Source of the DNA: Marinilabilia sp. UBA5340
GTDB taxonomy: Bacteria > Bacteroidota > Bacteroidia > Bacteroidales > Marinilabiliaceae
NCBI GenBank assembly: GCA_002411085.1
Contig: DHQK01000178.1
Location: 1 to 41,473, forward strand
Direction: 5' to 3'
Length of the DNA stretch: 41,473 nucleotides
Shown: positions 26,063 to 33,893 of the stretch, piece after piece
How positions within the stretch are numbered: position 1 is the first letter of the stretch
Layout of the letters: every line of letters begins with the position of its first letter
The notes under the pieces: model-generated
What the model saw: the letters and a program-made list of their open reading frames with translations, nothing else
What the model was told of the DNA's origin: nothing
Databases searched by the model: none
Translations under genes and position numbers: made by a program

Positions 26063-26794
26063 CTAATCAGCTTCACGAACCCGTCCAATTCCGGAAACAT
26101 TGGTAAAAACCTTCTCAGGACTTCCTTTGTAAGTAACGGAGCAAGCTCCGGCCACATCTACATTCAATCGTTGAGAGGCATAAACTTCCGCTTTGCCTGC
26201 TCCGGCCAGTGATAAATCCAAGTCCGCAACATGCAGGTCAAAAGCAGCAACTTTGCCTGCTCCGGGAATTTCAAGCTTTACCTGCTCTATGTCTCCTCTT
26301 AAATTCAGGTCGGTAGCTCCAGCCATCTCTCCACCAAAATAGTTCCCCGAAAGGCTGATATCCATCTTCAAAGCTCCTGCACTCTTTATCTCCAGGTGAT
26401 CAAACCGGAACGTTTCGTCGGAAACAAAACTTGCCGATTCTTTAATTTCAATAAATTTAATTACAGGTGCTTTAATGATTAATTCTGCCCGCCTGTGATT
26501 TTTGAAAAGATTGTTGTCAATGGTTTTCACCGACAGAACTCCGTCGGAAATATCAACCAATATTAACTCTTTCATCTCTTCATCGGCATGAATTTCAATG
26601 GAGTTCTCCTCAGCATTTTCAAGTTTCACAAGATAGTTACCTTCTAACTCGATGGATGTAAACTCACCCGTATGCTGCCCCTCCATAAATTGTACCACTT
26701 CAGAATTATTGTACGATTGAGGACGTTCATACAAACATCCGGTTATTCCTACCGGAAGTAAAGCAATAACGATAAAAAATATCTGACGTAACAT
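26063..26794 (-). CDS. GIN-domain (DUF2807) lipoprotein
   Basis: 243 aa. The signal peptide ends in lipobox GITGC (Cys20). The rest is the repetitive beta-helical GIN domain (putative auto-transporter adhesin head domain), with characteristic lines such as FTSIELEGNYLVKLENAEEN, LEIKSAGALKMDISL, LEIPGAGKVAAFDL, LDLSLAGAGKAEVYAS and LNVDVAGACSVTYKG. The family is common in Bacteroidota and its function is poorly known; envelope or adhesion roles are proposed. Upstream there is a sigma54-like promoter and a tandem repeat, suggesting signal-dependent expression (separate entries). Confidence 0.93.
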   Translation of the reverse strand: MLRQIFFIVIALLPVGITGCLYERPQSYNNSEVVQFMEGQHTGEFTSIELEGNYLVKLENAEENSIEIHADEEMKELILVDISDGVLSVKTIDNNLFKNHRRAELIIKAPVIKFIEIKESASFVSDETFRFDHLEIKSAGALKMDISLSGNYFGGEMAGATDLNLRGDIEQVKLEIPGAGKVAAFDLHVADLDLSLAGAGKAEVYASQRLNVDVAGACSVTYKGSPEKVFTNVSGIGRVREAD

Positions 26795-26823
26795 TTTAAG
26801 ATCCTCCCTTTTTTCTTACCTTA

Positions 26824-26839
26824 AACACATTCCGGGCCA
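26824..26839 (-). promoter_or_regulatory. Candidate sigma54 (-24/-12) promoter of the GIN lipoprotein gene
   Basis: The minus strand reads TGGCCCGGAATGTGTT. The essential -24 GG is present, and a GT stands exactly 10 bases later where sigma54 promoters have GC. The element ends about 30 bases before the start codon. Confidence 0.45.
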
Positions 26840-26902
26840 AACAATATAAAAAACTACATAACAACAAATTAACCCACATTTAACAGATTACAAAGATAGA
26901 AT

Positions 26903-26942
26903 AATTGTCCATTATCGACTCAAAATTGTCCGTTATCGAACA
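26903..26942. promoter_or_regulatory. Tandem 16-bp direct repeats, candidate activator sites
   Basis: AATTGTCCATTATCGA (26903-26918) and AATTGTCCGTTATCGA (26924-26939) differ at one base and repeat at 21 bp, two helical turns. The second lies in a near-palindrome, TGTCCGTTATCGAACA (26927-26942). They sit about 65-120 bases upstream of the sigma54-like element, a suitable distance for an NtrC-type activator. Confidence 0.55.
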
Positions 26943-26943
26943 A

Positions 26944-26978
26944 AAAGGCCGGGATTCTTTATCAGAACCCCGGCCTTT
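26944..26978 (-). terminator. Rho-independent terminator of mdh
   Basis: AAAGGCCGGG (26944-26953) pairs with CCCGGCCTTT (26969-26978), with four more inner pairs (TTCT/AGAA). On the minus strand the stem is followed by a short T-run. It lies about 20 bases after the malate dehydrogenase stop. Confidence 0.88.
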
Positions 26979-26997
26979 GATTGAACCAATATCTTAG

Positions 26998-27927
26998 TTA
27001 GCTCAGGCGATCAAGAACTGCCATCACTTCTTTCACATGTTGACGACTACTTTCGAGCAATGCTTTTTCTTCCTCGTTGAGATCAAGTTCGATCACTTTC
27101 TCAACACCGTTTTTGCCCAACACTACCGGTACTCCCAGGTAACAGTCATCGATACCATACTCTCCTTCGAGCTTGATACATACAGGGAACACACGTCTTT
27201 GATCACGAACAATGGCTTCCACCATTTGTGCAGCAGCAGAACCCGGAGCATACCAGGCTGATGTCCCCATCAGCTTCACCAACTCACCACCTCCAAATTT
27301 GGTGCGCTCAATAATAGCATCCAGTTTATCTTTTTCAATCAGTTCGGTTACCGGTATTCCACCAACAGTAGTATATCGTGGCAGCGGAACCATGGTGTCT
27401 CCGTGACCACCCATCAATACAGCCTGAATATCTTTGGGAGATACGTTCAGTTCCTCAGCCAGAAAAGCACGGTAACGGGCAGTATCCAAAATACCTGCCA
27501 TTCCCATCACCTTATTTCTCGACTTATTGGCTGACAAATGAGCCTGATAAGTCATCACATCCAGTGGATTGGATACAATTACGATAATGGCATCAGGAGA
27601 ATATTTAATCACCTGTTCAGTAACAGTCTTTACAATACCAGCATTTGTTTCAATAAGATCATCACGTGTCATTCCTGGTTTACGGGGCAATCCTGAAGTG
27701 ATCACCACTACATCAGACCCTTCGGTTTGGGAATAATCGTTGGTCACCCCTTTGGCACGGGTGTCATACATGTTAATAGGAGCTTTTTGCCATATATCAA
27801 GGGCCTTTCCTTCAGCCACACCTTCCTTAATATCTACCAATATCACCTCATTGGCAATCTCACGATAAGCCAATACATCGGCACATGTAGCGCCCACGTT
27901 TCCGGCACCAACAACTGTTACTTTCAT
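26998..27927 (-). CDS. mdh: Malate dehydrogenase (LDH-like type)
   Basis: 309 aa. The NAD-binding glycine motif is VGAGNVGATCAD (6-17). The substrate-specificity position is Arg82 in LPRKPGMTR, as in malate (not lactate) dehydrogenases. ILDTARYR contains the Asp148/Arg151 pair, and the catalytic His175 is in GGHGDTMVP. It interconverts malate and oxaloacetate with NAD in the citric acid cycle or its reductive branch. It appears to be a single-gene unit with its own terminator. Confidence 0.97.
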   Translation of the reverse strand: MKVTVVGAGNVGATCADVLAYREIANEVILVDIKEGVAEGKALDIWQKAPINMYDTRAKGVTNDYSQTEGSDVVVITSGLPRKPGMTRDDLIETNAGIVKTVTEQVIKYSPDAIIVIVSNPLDVMTYQAHLSANKSRNKVMGMAGILDTARYRAFLAEELNVSPKDIQAVLMGGHGDTMVPLPRYTTVGGIPVTELIEKDKLDAIIERTKFGGGELVKLMGTSAWYAPGSAAAQMVEAIVRDQRRVFPVCIKLEGEYGIDDCYLGVPVVLGKNGVEKVIELDLNEEEKALLESSRQHVKEVMAVLDRLS

Positions 27928-28010
27928 AAAATTCTAACTTTTGAGCGTTTATAATTCTATATCTATTACTTACCTATACCCATCAGGGAAATGACTCCCA
28001 AATGCAACGG

Positions 28011-28018
28011 CAAATATA
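28011..28018 (-). promoter_or_regulatory. Candidate -7 box of mdh
   Basis: The minus strand reads TATATTTG, an exact match to TAnnTTTG, about 84 bases before the mdh start. No clear -33 element was seen. Confidence 0.4.
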
Positions 28019-28120
28019 AACAAGCCCTCCTTATTAAAGAAAAATTTCTTCATTTTTTTTGCCTGCCACATGTTAAAATTCTGTAACAAACCTGCAGTTG
28101 TTCAAATATTCAAAAAAACA

Positions 28121-28163
28121 AAACCGCAGTTGTTGGGGAATTAACATCCAACCTCTGCGGTTT
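28121..28163 (-). terminator. Terminator of the efflux operon
   Basis: AAACCGCAG (28121-28129) pairs with CTGCGGTTT (28155-28163), with an inner GTTGG/CCAAC stem. On the minus strand the hairpin is followed by TTGTTTTTTT. It ends the operon whose last gene stops at 28190. Confidence 0.88.
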
Positions 28164-28189
28164 GTTTAAACTTTCTATTTTTCAATCAA

Positions 28190-29407
28190 TTATTGAGGCG
28201 GATGTTTCAACAATCTATCTCCGGCGCTCACTCCATCCATTACACGTATCATCCGCTCATTTTCACCATCCGTCTGAATTTCCTGTCGCACCACACCCAA
28301 TGGCGTTTTCTTATACACTACCTGTTCGTTATCCTCCACAAAAACAACTTCACGTGGTACCATCAGCTGGTCATCGATGGCCTGAATAATAAACCGATTG
28401 GTTGAAGTCATTCCCGGCAACAAATCGAAATCTTTTGGCTCCACCTCTATTTCGACTTTAAAACCATTCAAAAACTGCCCATCAATCTCCTGCCCGATAT
28501 TGGCCACATTCCTTACCACACCATCAAATTCCTGACCGGGGAAAGCATCAATGGCAATTTTCACCGACATCCCCTCCCTTACTTTCGTAACATCAATTTC
28601 TTTCACATAAGTGACTGACAATATCGTAGACAAGTCTGGTAATATAGCAATTCGGGAATCCCAACGGCTCACCATGGAACCTACTTTTCTTTTCTCACCG
28701 TCCCACTCCCGGGCATAGACCACCACCCCTGCCGACGGAGCCTTAATAATCAGGTCTTTCTTAAGTTGCAAAAGAGTTTCCATCTGACGCTCCTCCTGCT
28801 TTATATTATCCTCAATACGTCTGATGCTCAACTCATTTTTCCTTTGCTGTTGCTGATAGTTTCGTTTTTTCTGTTCGAGCGATCTCTTGGCCATCTCCAG
28901 CTTAATATCTGCCTGTCGCTGAACAGCTTTACTTTCATAAACCGATTGTTCCACTTTGATTTCAGCATCCATTACATCATCCCGGCTTCTTCTGATGGCA
29001 TCTCTGGCTTCTGTCAAATTCAGAGAGCTATCCATTTTTGCATTCTCCAAATTGGCATAAAGCATATCCAGGGCTTCGCGGGTACTTTCGATATGATCTT
29101 CCACCTCCGATGGATCCAGGGTGGCCACATAATCTCCTTTTCTCACTTCAGTTCCTTCTCTTACCAGATCGTTGATTTCAAGACGACGAATTCTGACAGT
29201 ACGATCCAGCAACACATCAGGAATCAAAATATCAGTAGATTCATGAGCTTCAAGTTCTCCCATCGAAACTACATAATACTCAAAACGCCCCTTGACTACT
29301 TCCACCAACTCTTCCTTTGCGATGGTATCGGTCAAAAAAACCTTATACCCTGCATATATCAAAATCAATAGTACGACAGGAATCAGAAATAATATTTTTC
29401 GTTTCAT
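28190..29407 (-). CDS. Periplasmic adaptor (HlyD/RND-type membrane fusion protein), second copy
   Basis: 405 aa from the ATG at 29405-29407, chosen because MKRKILFLIPVVLLILIYAG is a clean membrane anchor; the frame opens nine codons earlier. Lipoyl/barrel halves flank a long coiled coil (about 95-225, EQSVYESKAVQRQADIKLE), then a beta-barrel (VTYVKEIDVTKVREGMSVKI, IDAFPGQEFDGVVRNVANIG). It is paralogous to the first adaptor of the same operon, sharing the YESxAVQRQA, SRWxSxIAxLPDLS and IDAFPxxxFDG patterns. It would link an inner-membrane transporter to the TolC-type channel encoded just upstream. Confidence 0.93.
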   Translation of the reverse strand: MKRKILFLIPVVLLILIYAGYKVFLTDTIAKEELVEVVKGRFEYYVVSMGELEAHESTDILIPDVLLDRTVRIRRLEINDLVREGTEVRKGDYVATLDPSEVEDHIESTREALDMLYANLENAKMDSSLNLTEARDAIRRSRDDVMDAEIKVEQSVYESKAVQRQADIKLEMAKRSLEQKKRNYQQQQRKNELSIRRIEDNIKQEERQMETLLQLKKDLIIKAPSAGVVVYAREWDGEKRKVGSMVSRWDSRIAILPDLSTILSVTYVKEIDVTKVREGMSVKIAIDAFPGQEFDGVVRNVANIGQEIDGQFLNGFKVEIEVEPKDFDLLPGMTSTNRFIIQAIDDQLMVPREVVFVEDNEQVVYKKTPLGVVRQEIQTDGENERMIRVMDGVSAGDRLLKHPPQ

Positions 29408-29437
29408 AGTTGTTTCCTTTATGATTTGCTGCACCCT

Positions 29438-30961
29438 TTATTGCTGCAACAAGTAATCGAGTTCCTGCATCAGGGGTTCTTCTTCAATAAAATCGTAAAG
29501 TGTATACTGACGCATCTGGAAATAGCTGCGCCAATACTGGCGCAAAGAAGAAATGTAATTTCTCCTTGCCGCATCCAGAGAGTTACGGGCAGAATTGAGC
29601 TTAATCACATCCACTTTATCGATGAGGAAACGTTGCTTGGTAACTTCATATCCCCGCTGTGCAATTGTATCAGCTTTGGCAGATATCTCCACCTGCTTTT
29701 CCTGCATGTTAAACTCCATGATTCGTATAAACAAGTCCTGTTCAAAGTCGATGCGTTCCTGCTTCACAGTGGCTTCGGTTACATCCCTGTTGGAACGGGC
29801 CATTTGAATCTGCCCTTTCCTCAGCCCCCAATCAAGGATCGGGATGCTCAACGATACCCTTACCTGTTGCTGGTCGGCAAAAGGAGATTCATAGGCCACA
29901 CCCACTTCATCAGCATTCTTGTTAATACCAAAATTAGCCCTTACATTGGCATTCAAACCACTCTCCGAACGGGCCCGGGCAATGGATTGTTCCGCCTCCA
30001 GCAATCGTTGCTGAAAGTCCAGAATATCGGGATTATTTTCGATAGCCAAGGCCATTGCTTTTTCGGGGTTAACCTTCAGCTCAGGAATCTCATCCGGAAT
30101 TTCACAATTGATAACTACATTGTCTTCCAGTCCGAGAAAAGAACTAAGTGCAGCCCTCGACTGACGCAAATCAACCTTTGCCCTGGTCACTTCCATGCTC
30201 GCATTCAAAAGGCCCAGTTCCAGATCGAGCAATTCATCCTGAGTAACAGTTCCTATCTCAAAACGCCCTTTCCCGATATTATACAGGGTATCGGCATTGG
30301 AGTAATTGGTCTCAGCAATTTTCAAATTGATCTCCGCTGTAACCTGACCGAAAAAATAGTCGGTGGCCTGAATTGCCAGCGATTCCAGCGATTGCAGGTA
30401 GTCCCGCTTGGCTTTTTCGAATTTCAGTGGTTCTATTCTTGACTCCCAGCGAAAACGGTTGTAACCATTGAGTGGTTGTGTAAAACCCACACTCACAGGA
30501 ACCGAAGCATATTGAATGTCATCTTCATCGTCCAGATTCTGAGAACGCGACAGAGAAGATGTGACATCAAAAACACCCCCGGTAAATGGCACATTCTGCC
30601 GTACAGAAAGGGACGCATCAGAAGTAAAGTAGGAGCGCTGATCGAAATATTCCCCCTGATCAGCATTAAATCGACTCACCACCGACCGATCGTAATTGAC
30701 GGGAGTGGCTTCGAGGCTGAGGATCGGCAATCTGTCGGCCTGATAACTGCGGAATTCCCAGTAACGAGCCAAATACATATTCTTGGTACGAAAACTGTAT
30801 AGCGATTGCTCATGAGCCAGATCAATCACATCATCCAGCTTCATGGTAATTTCCACCGCATCTTCAGGTTCCACCTCCACAAAATACTCCGTTTCCTGAG
30901 CAAAACCTCCAGTGGCAAAGCAACCGGTAATTATAGAAAATAAAAAAACAAACCGTTTCAT
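29438..30961 (-). CDS. TolC-family outer-membrane efflux channel
   Basis: 507 aa with a signal peptide ending near CFATGGFAQ. Two long alpha-helical repeats alternate with beta-strand segments, as in TolC: LDDVIDLAHEQSLYSF, FGQVTAEINLKIAETNYSNA, GTVTQDELLDLELGLLNA, NPDILDFQQRLLEAEQSIAR and VSLSIPILDWGLRKGQIQMA. It provides the outer-membrane exit duct. It lies between the permease and the second adaptor; the start of the second adaptor is about 30 bases after its stop. Confidence 0.94.
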   Translation of the reverse strand: MKRFVFLFSIITGCFATGGFAQETEYFVEVEPEDAVEITMKLDDVIDLAHEQSLYSFRTKNMYLARYWEFRSYQADRLPILSLEATPVNYDRSVVSRFNADQGEYFDQRSYFTSDASLSVRQNVPFTGGVFDVTSSLSRSQNLDDEDDIQYASVPVSVGFTQPLNGYNRFRWESRIEPLKFEKAKRDYLQSLESLAIQATDYFFGQVTAEINLKIAETNYSNADTLYNIGKGRFEIGTVTQDELLDLELGLLNASMEVTRAKVDLRQSRAALSSFLGLEDNVVINCEIPDEIPELKVNPEKAMALAIENNPDILDFQQRLLEAEQSIARARSESGLNANVRANFGINKNADEVGVAYESPFADQQQVRVSLSIPILDWGLRKGQIQMARSNRDVTEATVKQERIDFEQDLFIRIMEFNMQEKQVEISAKADTIAQRGYEVTKQRFLIDKVDVIKLNSARNSLDAARRNYISSLRQYWRSYFQMRQYTLYDFIEEEPLMQELDYLLQQ

Positions 30962-31017
30962 AACACACTATAGATCATTATTTTTTAACTGTAGCAATAA
31001 TTCAGAAAACCCGGGCT

Positions 31018-32361
31018 TTATTGTCGCAACGATTCTACCGGATCCTGTTCGGCAGCTCTTTTGGCTGGCAGATACCCAAAAACAATCCCCACAGTGGCAG
31101 AAACACCAAAAGCAACCACCACTGAAAACAGCGTAACGATGGTCTCAATATCGGCCATTACATGAATAACATGTGCCAACACAATTCCCAATACGACTCC
31201 TATCATTCCACCAGTGACACTTATGAGGGTTGATTCGGAAAGAAATTGTACGATAATATCCTTTCGGGAAGCTCCTATCGCCTGTCGCGTACCGATTTCA
31301 CGAATACGTTCCCACACTGACGCCAGCATTATATTCATAATACCGATGCCACCGACGATGAGTGAAATACTGGCAATGGCTCCAAGAACAATATTAAATA
31401 TATCATTGGTTTTTTGTTGCTGCTTGAGTAATAACTCGGGAACAGTCACCTCGAAATCATAAATATCGGAATGCCTTCTTAACAACATTCGCTGAATAAC
31501 ATCGGCCGAAGCACTAAGCATCTCGGTCTCTTCCACCTGAACAATTATTTTATCCAGCTGATTTCCCAATTCAAAATCTTCGGTAGCTTCCTCATTATTC
31601 CCTCCACCCCGCGTTACCTGCTCCAGCACTTGCGGATCAATTCGTGCTCTATCTTTAAAGCGTCGCAGCATGGTTTTCACCGGAATAATGATTTTGTTAT
31701 CAGTACTGCTGATTCCCAGCTCATCGGAAGCAGAGGCTGTGAAGTCGCGTCTTTCAATTACTCCGATTACCTGTACCCAGGTTTCGCCACACTTAATATG
31801 CTCCCCAATTGGATTACGGGTGCCAAAAAAGCGATTACGGATATTGTCTCCAATAATAGCCACCGGCTTGCCTCCATTAGCCTGTTGCTCACTAAAGACA
31901 GTGCCTCGCGCAACGTTGATATTGAGCAATTCAAAATAAGCTGGAGAAACCCCCTCCAATACCACGGGATAACTCTTCCCTCCCAGAATAGCGTGATAAT
32001 TTATGGAAACTACCGGACTGATCCGGGAAACGGTAGGAATAGTATTTTTAATGGATTCGGCATCCTGAAGTGTCAACCCCGGGGAAAAACGGGTGGTATT
32101 ATCTCCTCCGCTTTCAGCACTTGCATCGATCGACACGTCCGATGGGGTAACAATAATATTATTGACTCCCACCAATTTGATCTGCTCCAAAACCTCTTGT
32201 TGCGCACCGCGTCCGATAGCCAACATACTGATTACTGCTGCCACACCAAACATAATACCCAGGGCGGTAAGAAATGACTTTAGTTTATTGGCAAGAATGG
32301 CTTCTACGGCGATCAATACATCGTGGAAATATCGCGAAAATAAATACTTTAGCCGCTTCAT
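31018..32361 (-). CDS. MacB-type ABC transporter permease (no ATPase domain)
   Basis: 447 aa from the ATG at 32359-32361, which overlaps the TGA stop of the preceding adaptor (ATGA), a sign of translational coupling. The N-terminal membrane helix (AILANKLKSFLTALGIMFGV) leads into the periplasmic MacB core domain (about 45-300) and a C-terminal FtsX domain with three membrane segments (IVGGIGIMNIMLASVWERIREIGTRQAIGAS is split by the first loop). MacB proteins carry a fused N-terminal ATPase; here it is absent, so a separate ATPase is required. With the adaptors and TolC it forms a tripartite export system for an unknown substrate. Confidence 0.93.
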   Translation of the reverse strand: MKRLKYLFSRYFHDVLIAVEAILANKLKSFLTALGIMFGVAAVISMLAIGRGAQQEVLEQIKLVGVNNIIVTPSDVSIDASAESGGDNTTRFSPGLTLQDAESIKNTIPTVSRISPVVSINYHAILGGKSYPVVLEGVSPAYFELLNINVARGTVFSEQQANGGKPVAIIGDNIRNRFFGTRNPIGEHIKCGETWVQVIGVIERRDFTASASDELGISSTDNKIIIPVKTMLRRFKDRARIDPQVLEQVTRGGGNNEEATEDFELGNQLDKIIVQVEETEMLSASADVIQRMLLRRHSDIYDFEVTVPELLLKQQQKTNDIFNIVLGAIASISLIVGGIGIMNIMLASVWERIREIGTRQAIGASRKDIIVQFLSESTLISVTGGMIGVVLGIVLAHVIHVMADIETIVTLFSVVVAFGVSATVGIVFGYLPAKRAAEQDPVESLRQ

Positions 32362-33758
32362 TGTCCCCTCCTTCCTTCCATGGGCCATTTTCCTTCAGCA
32401 CCAAAGCCGGGAGGAGGACCGGGTCGCTCAGGCTTTTGCTTCTCCTGTTGTTCCCGTTTTTTCTCTTCTTCCAAAGCCTCTTGTTTCAGCGTTTCATATA
32501 TCTCAATCCCTTCAAACATCAATTCATCTGCATTTCCCGGAACTGTCAGCGCTATTTCTGCTCCCGCATCCAGTCCCTTTTCTACGACAACGTAATTGGC
32601 ATTTTCACTACCCGTATCAATAATTTGTTTTACCCAGTCTCCTCCATTATTCAGATACACAAACTGCAAGGTATCGTTTCTGAACATTCCTTCCAGAGGA
32701 ATGAAGCAAACATCTGAAAGCGAGTCAGTAGTGATTACATTACTGGTTGTCATCGCCGGGCGTAATTCAGAATCAGTATTATTCAACTTAATAATAACTT
32801 CAAAAACCTTGGCATCCCCATCGGGCAATACCTGGCCAATATTGGCCACTGAAATCACCCGCCCGTCAAATGACTTGGCCGGGAAAGCATCAATCCCAAT
32901 TTTTGCTTCCTGTCCTGACTTCACCTTCGATATATCAATCTCATTTATGTAAGTACGTGAAATCATAGACGACAAATCGGGGAGCTCCGCAATCGTTGAG
33001 GCCCATCGGCTTACCGTGGAACCTGCCTGAATTTTATTTCCAAAGCGATCGTAACTGTATATCACCATTCCGGGTTTTGGAGCTTTAACCTCCAAAGCCT
33101 CAAAAAGGGCCTCAATTTCAGCAATGCGGTCATGGCTTTTCCTGACTTCCTCCCAGGCTCTGCCAACATCATACCTGGCCTGTTGTTGCTTGAGTTCATA
33201 GTTCCTAAGTGATTGTTCCAAATCCCTTTCGGCACGATCCAAATCAAGTTGCGCCTGTCTTTGTACTGCCGGTGATTCGTAAATGGATTGTTCCACCACC
33301 AGCTTTTTCTCTTCCACATTTACTCTGGCATCCAACAATCCGTCGCGCAGATTACTCATATTGATGTTGGTATCTATTTTTGCATCCTCAAAGCCTTCCA
33401 GCGCTTTTTCCAGCTCGTCTTTGGCTTCGGTCATCAGCTCTTCTACGGCGCTATGATCTAAGGATGCCACAAACTCACCCGAATCCACAACAGTGCCCTC
33501 TTCTACAATATCAGTCACCTGGATTTCATAAATTCCCAAATTACGGCCCGATAAAGCAGAAGGCACCTCAATGGAGGTAGCATTCTCGGCCTGCAACTGA
33601 CCAGTGGAGATTACCTGCGCCACAAAAGGCCCCTTTTGTACAGAAACTGTAATCATTCGTTCGTCGGTAACCACCGACCGCCCCATAGACCATATCAGCA
33701 CAATGGCTACCAATATGAGGGCAGGTACATAATAAACAGGTCGTAAAAAACGCTTCAT
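32358..33758 (-). CDS. Periplasmic adaptor (HlyD/MacA-type membrane fusion protein), first copy
   Basis: 466 aa. N-terminal membrane anchor (YVPALILVAIVLIWSMG), long coiled coil (about 120-235, VVEQSIYESPAVQRQAQLD), lipoyl and beta-barrel domains (VKAPKPGMVIYSYD, INEIDISKVKSGQEAKIGI, DAFPAKSFDGRVISVANIG) and a C-terminal extension rich in Lys/Glu then Pro/Gly (EKKREQQEKQKPERPGPP). First gene of the operon adaptor-permease-channel-adaptor. MacA-like adaptors stimulate the MacB transporter and dock onto the TolC-type channel. The final four bases overlap the permease start. Confidence 0.93.
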   Translation of the reverse strand: MKRFLRPVYYVPALILVAIVLIWSMGRSVVTDERMITVSVQKGPFVAQVISTGQLQAENATSIEVPSALSGRNLGIYEIQVTDIVEEGTVVDSGEFVASLDHSAVEELMTEAKDELEKALEGFEDAKIDTNINMSNLRDGLLDARVNVEEKKLVVEQSIYESPAVQRQAQLDLDRAERDLEQSLRNYELKQQQARYDVGRAWEEVRKSHDRIAEIEALFEALEVKAPKPGMVIYSYDRFGNKIQAGSTVSRWASTIAELPDLSSMISRTYINEIDISKVKSGQEAKIGIDAFPAKSFDGRVISVANIGQVLPDGDAKVFEVIIKLNNTDSELRPAMTTSNVITTDSLSDVCFIPLEGMFRNDTLQFVYLNNGGDWVKQIIDTGSENANYVVVEKGLDAGAEIALTVPGNADELMFEGIEIYETLKQEALEEEKKREQQEKQKPERPGPPPGFGAEGKWPMEGRRGQ

Positions 33759-33814
33759 AGTGATTTTAATAAATTTTCAAGAAGGAATTTTTATTTTGTA
33801 TAATCAGATAAATA

Positions 33815-33826
33815 TGACAGGTGTCA
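33815..33826. promoter_or_regulatory. Palindrome upstream of the efflux operon
   Basis: TGACAGGTGTCA has 5-bp arms (TGACA/TGTCA) around a 2-base centre and lies about 57 bases before the first adaptor start. It could be a repressor or activator site, but no regulator gene is next to it. Confidence 0.35.
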
Positions 33827-33856
33827 GTATGGATAGTTTAAATTATAAATAAAAAA

Positions 33857-33883
33857 AGCCGTCGGATTTTTTTTCTGACGGCT
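33857..33883 (-). terminator. Terminator of glmM
   Basis: AGCCGTCGGA (33857-33866) pairs with TCTGACGGCT (33874-33883) apart from one mismatch. On the minus strand the stem is followed by seven T's. It is just downstream of the phosphohexomutase stop. Confidence 0.88.
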
Positions 33884-33893
33884 CTTTCAAAGC

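Noticed and set aside
29426..30442. Plus-strand open frame of 338 codons opposite the TolC-type gene
   Set aside because: It is long but shows no family motifs and is fully antisense to a well-recognised channel gene; a codon-bias shadow.
31630..32277. Plus-strand open frame of 215 codons opposite the MacB permease
   Set aside because: No recognisable domain; it mirrors the real gene's third-position pattern.
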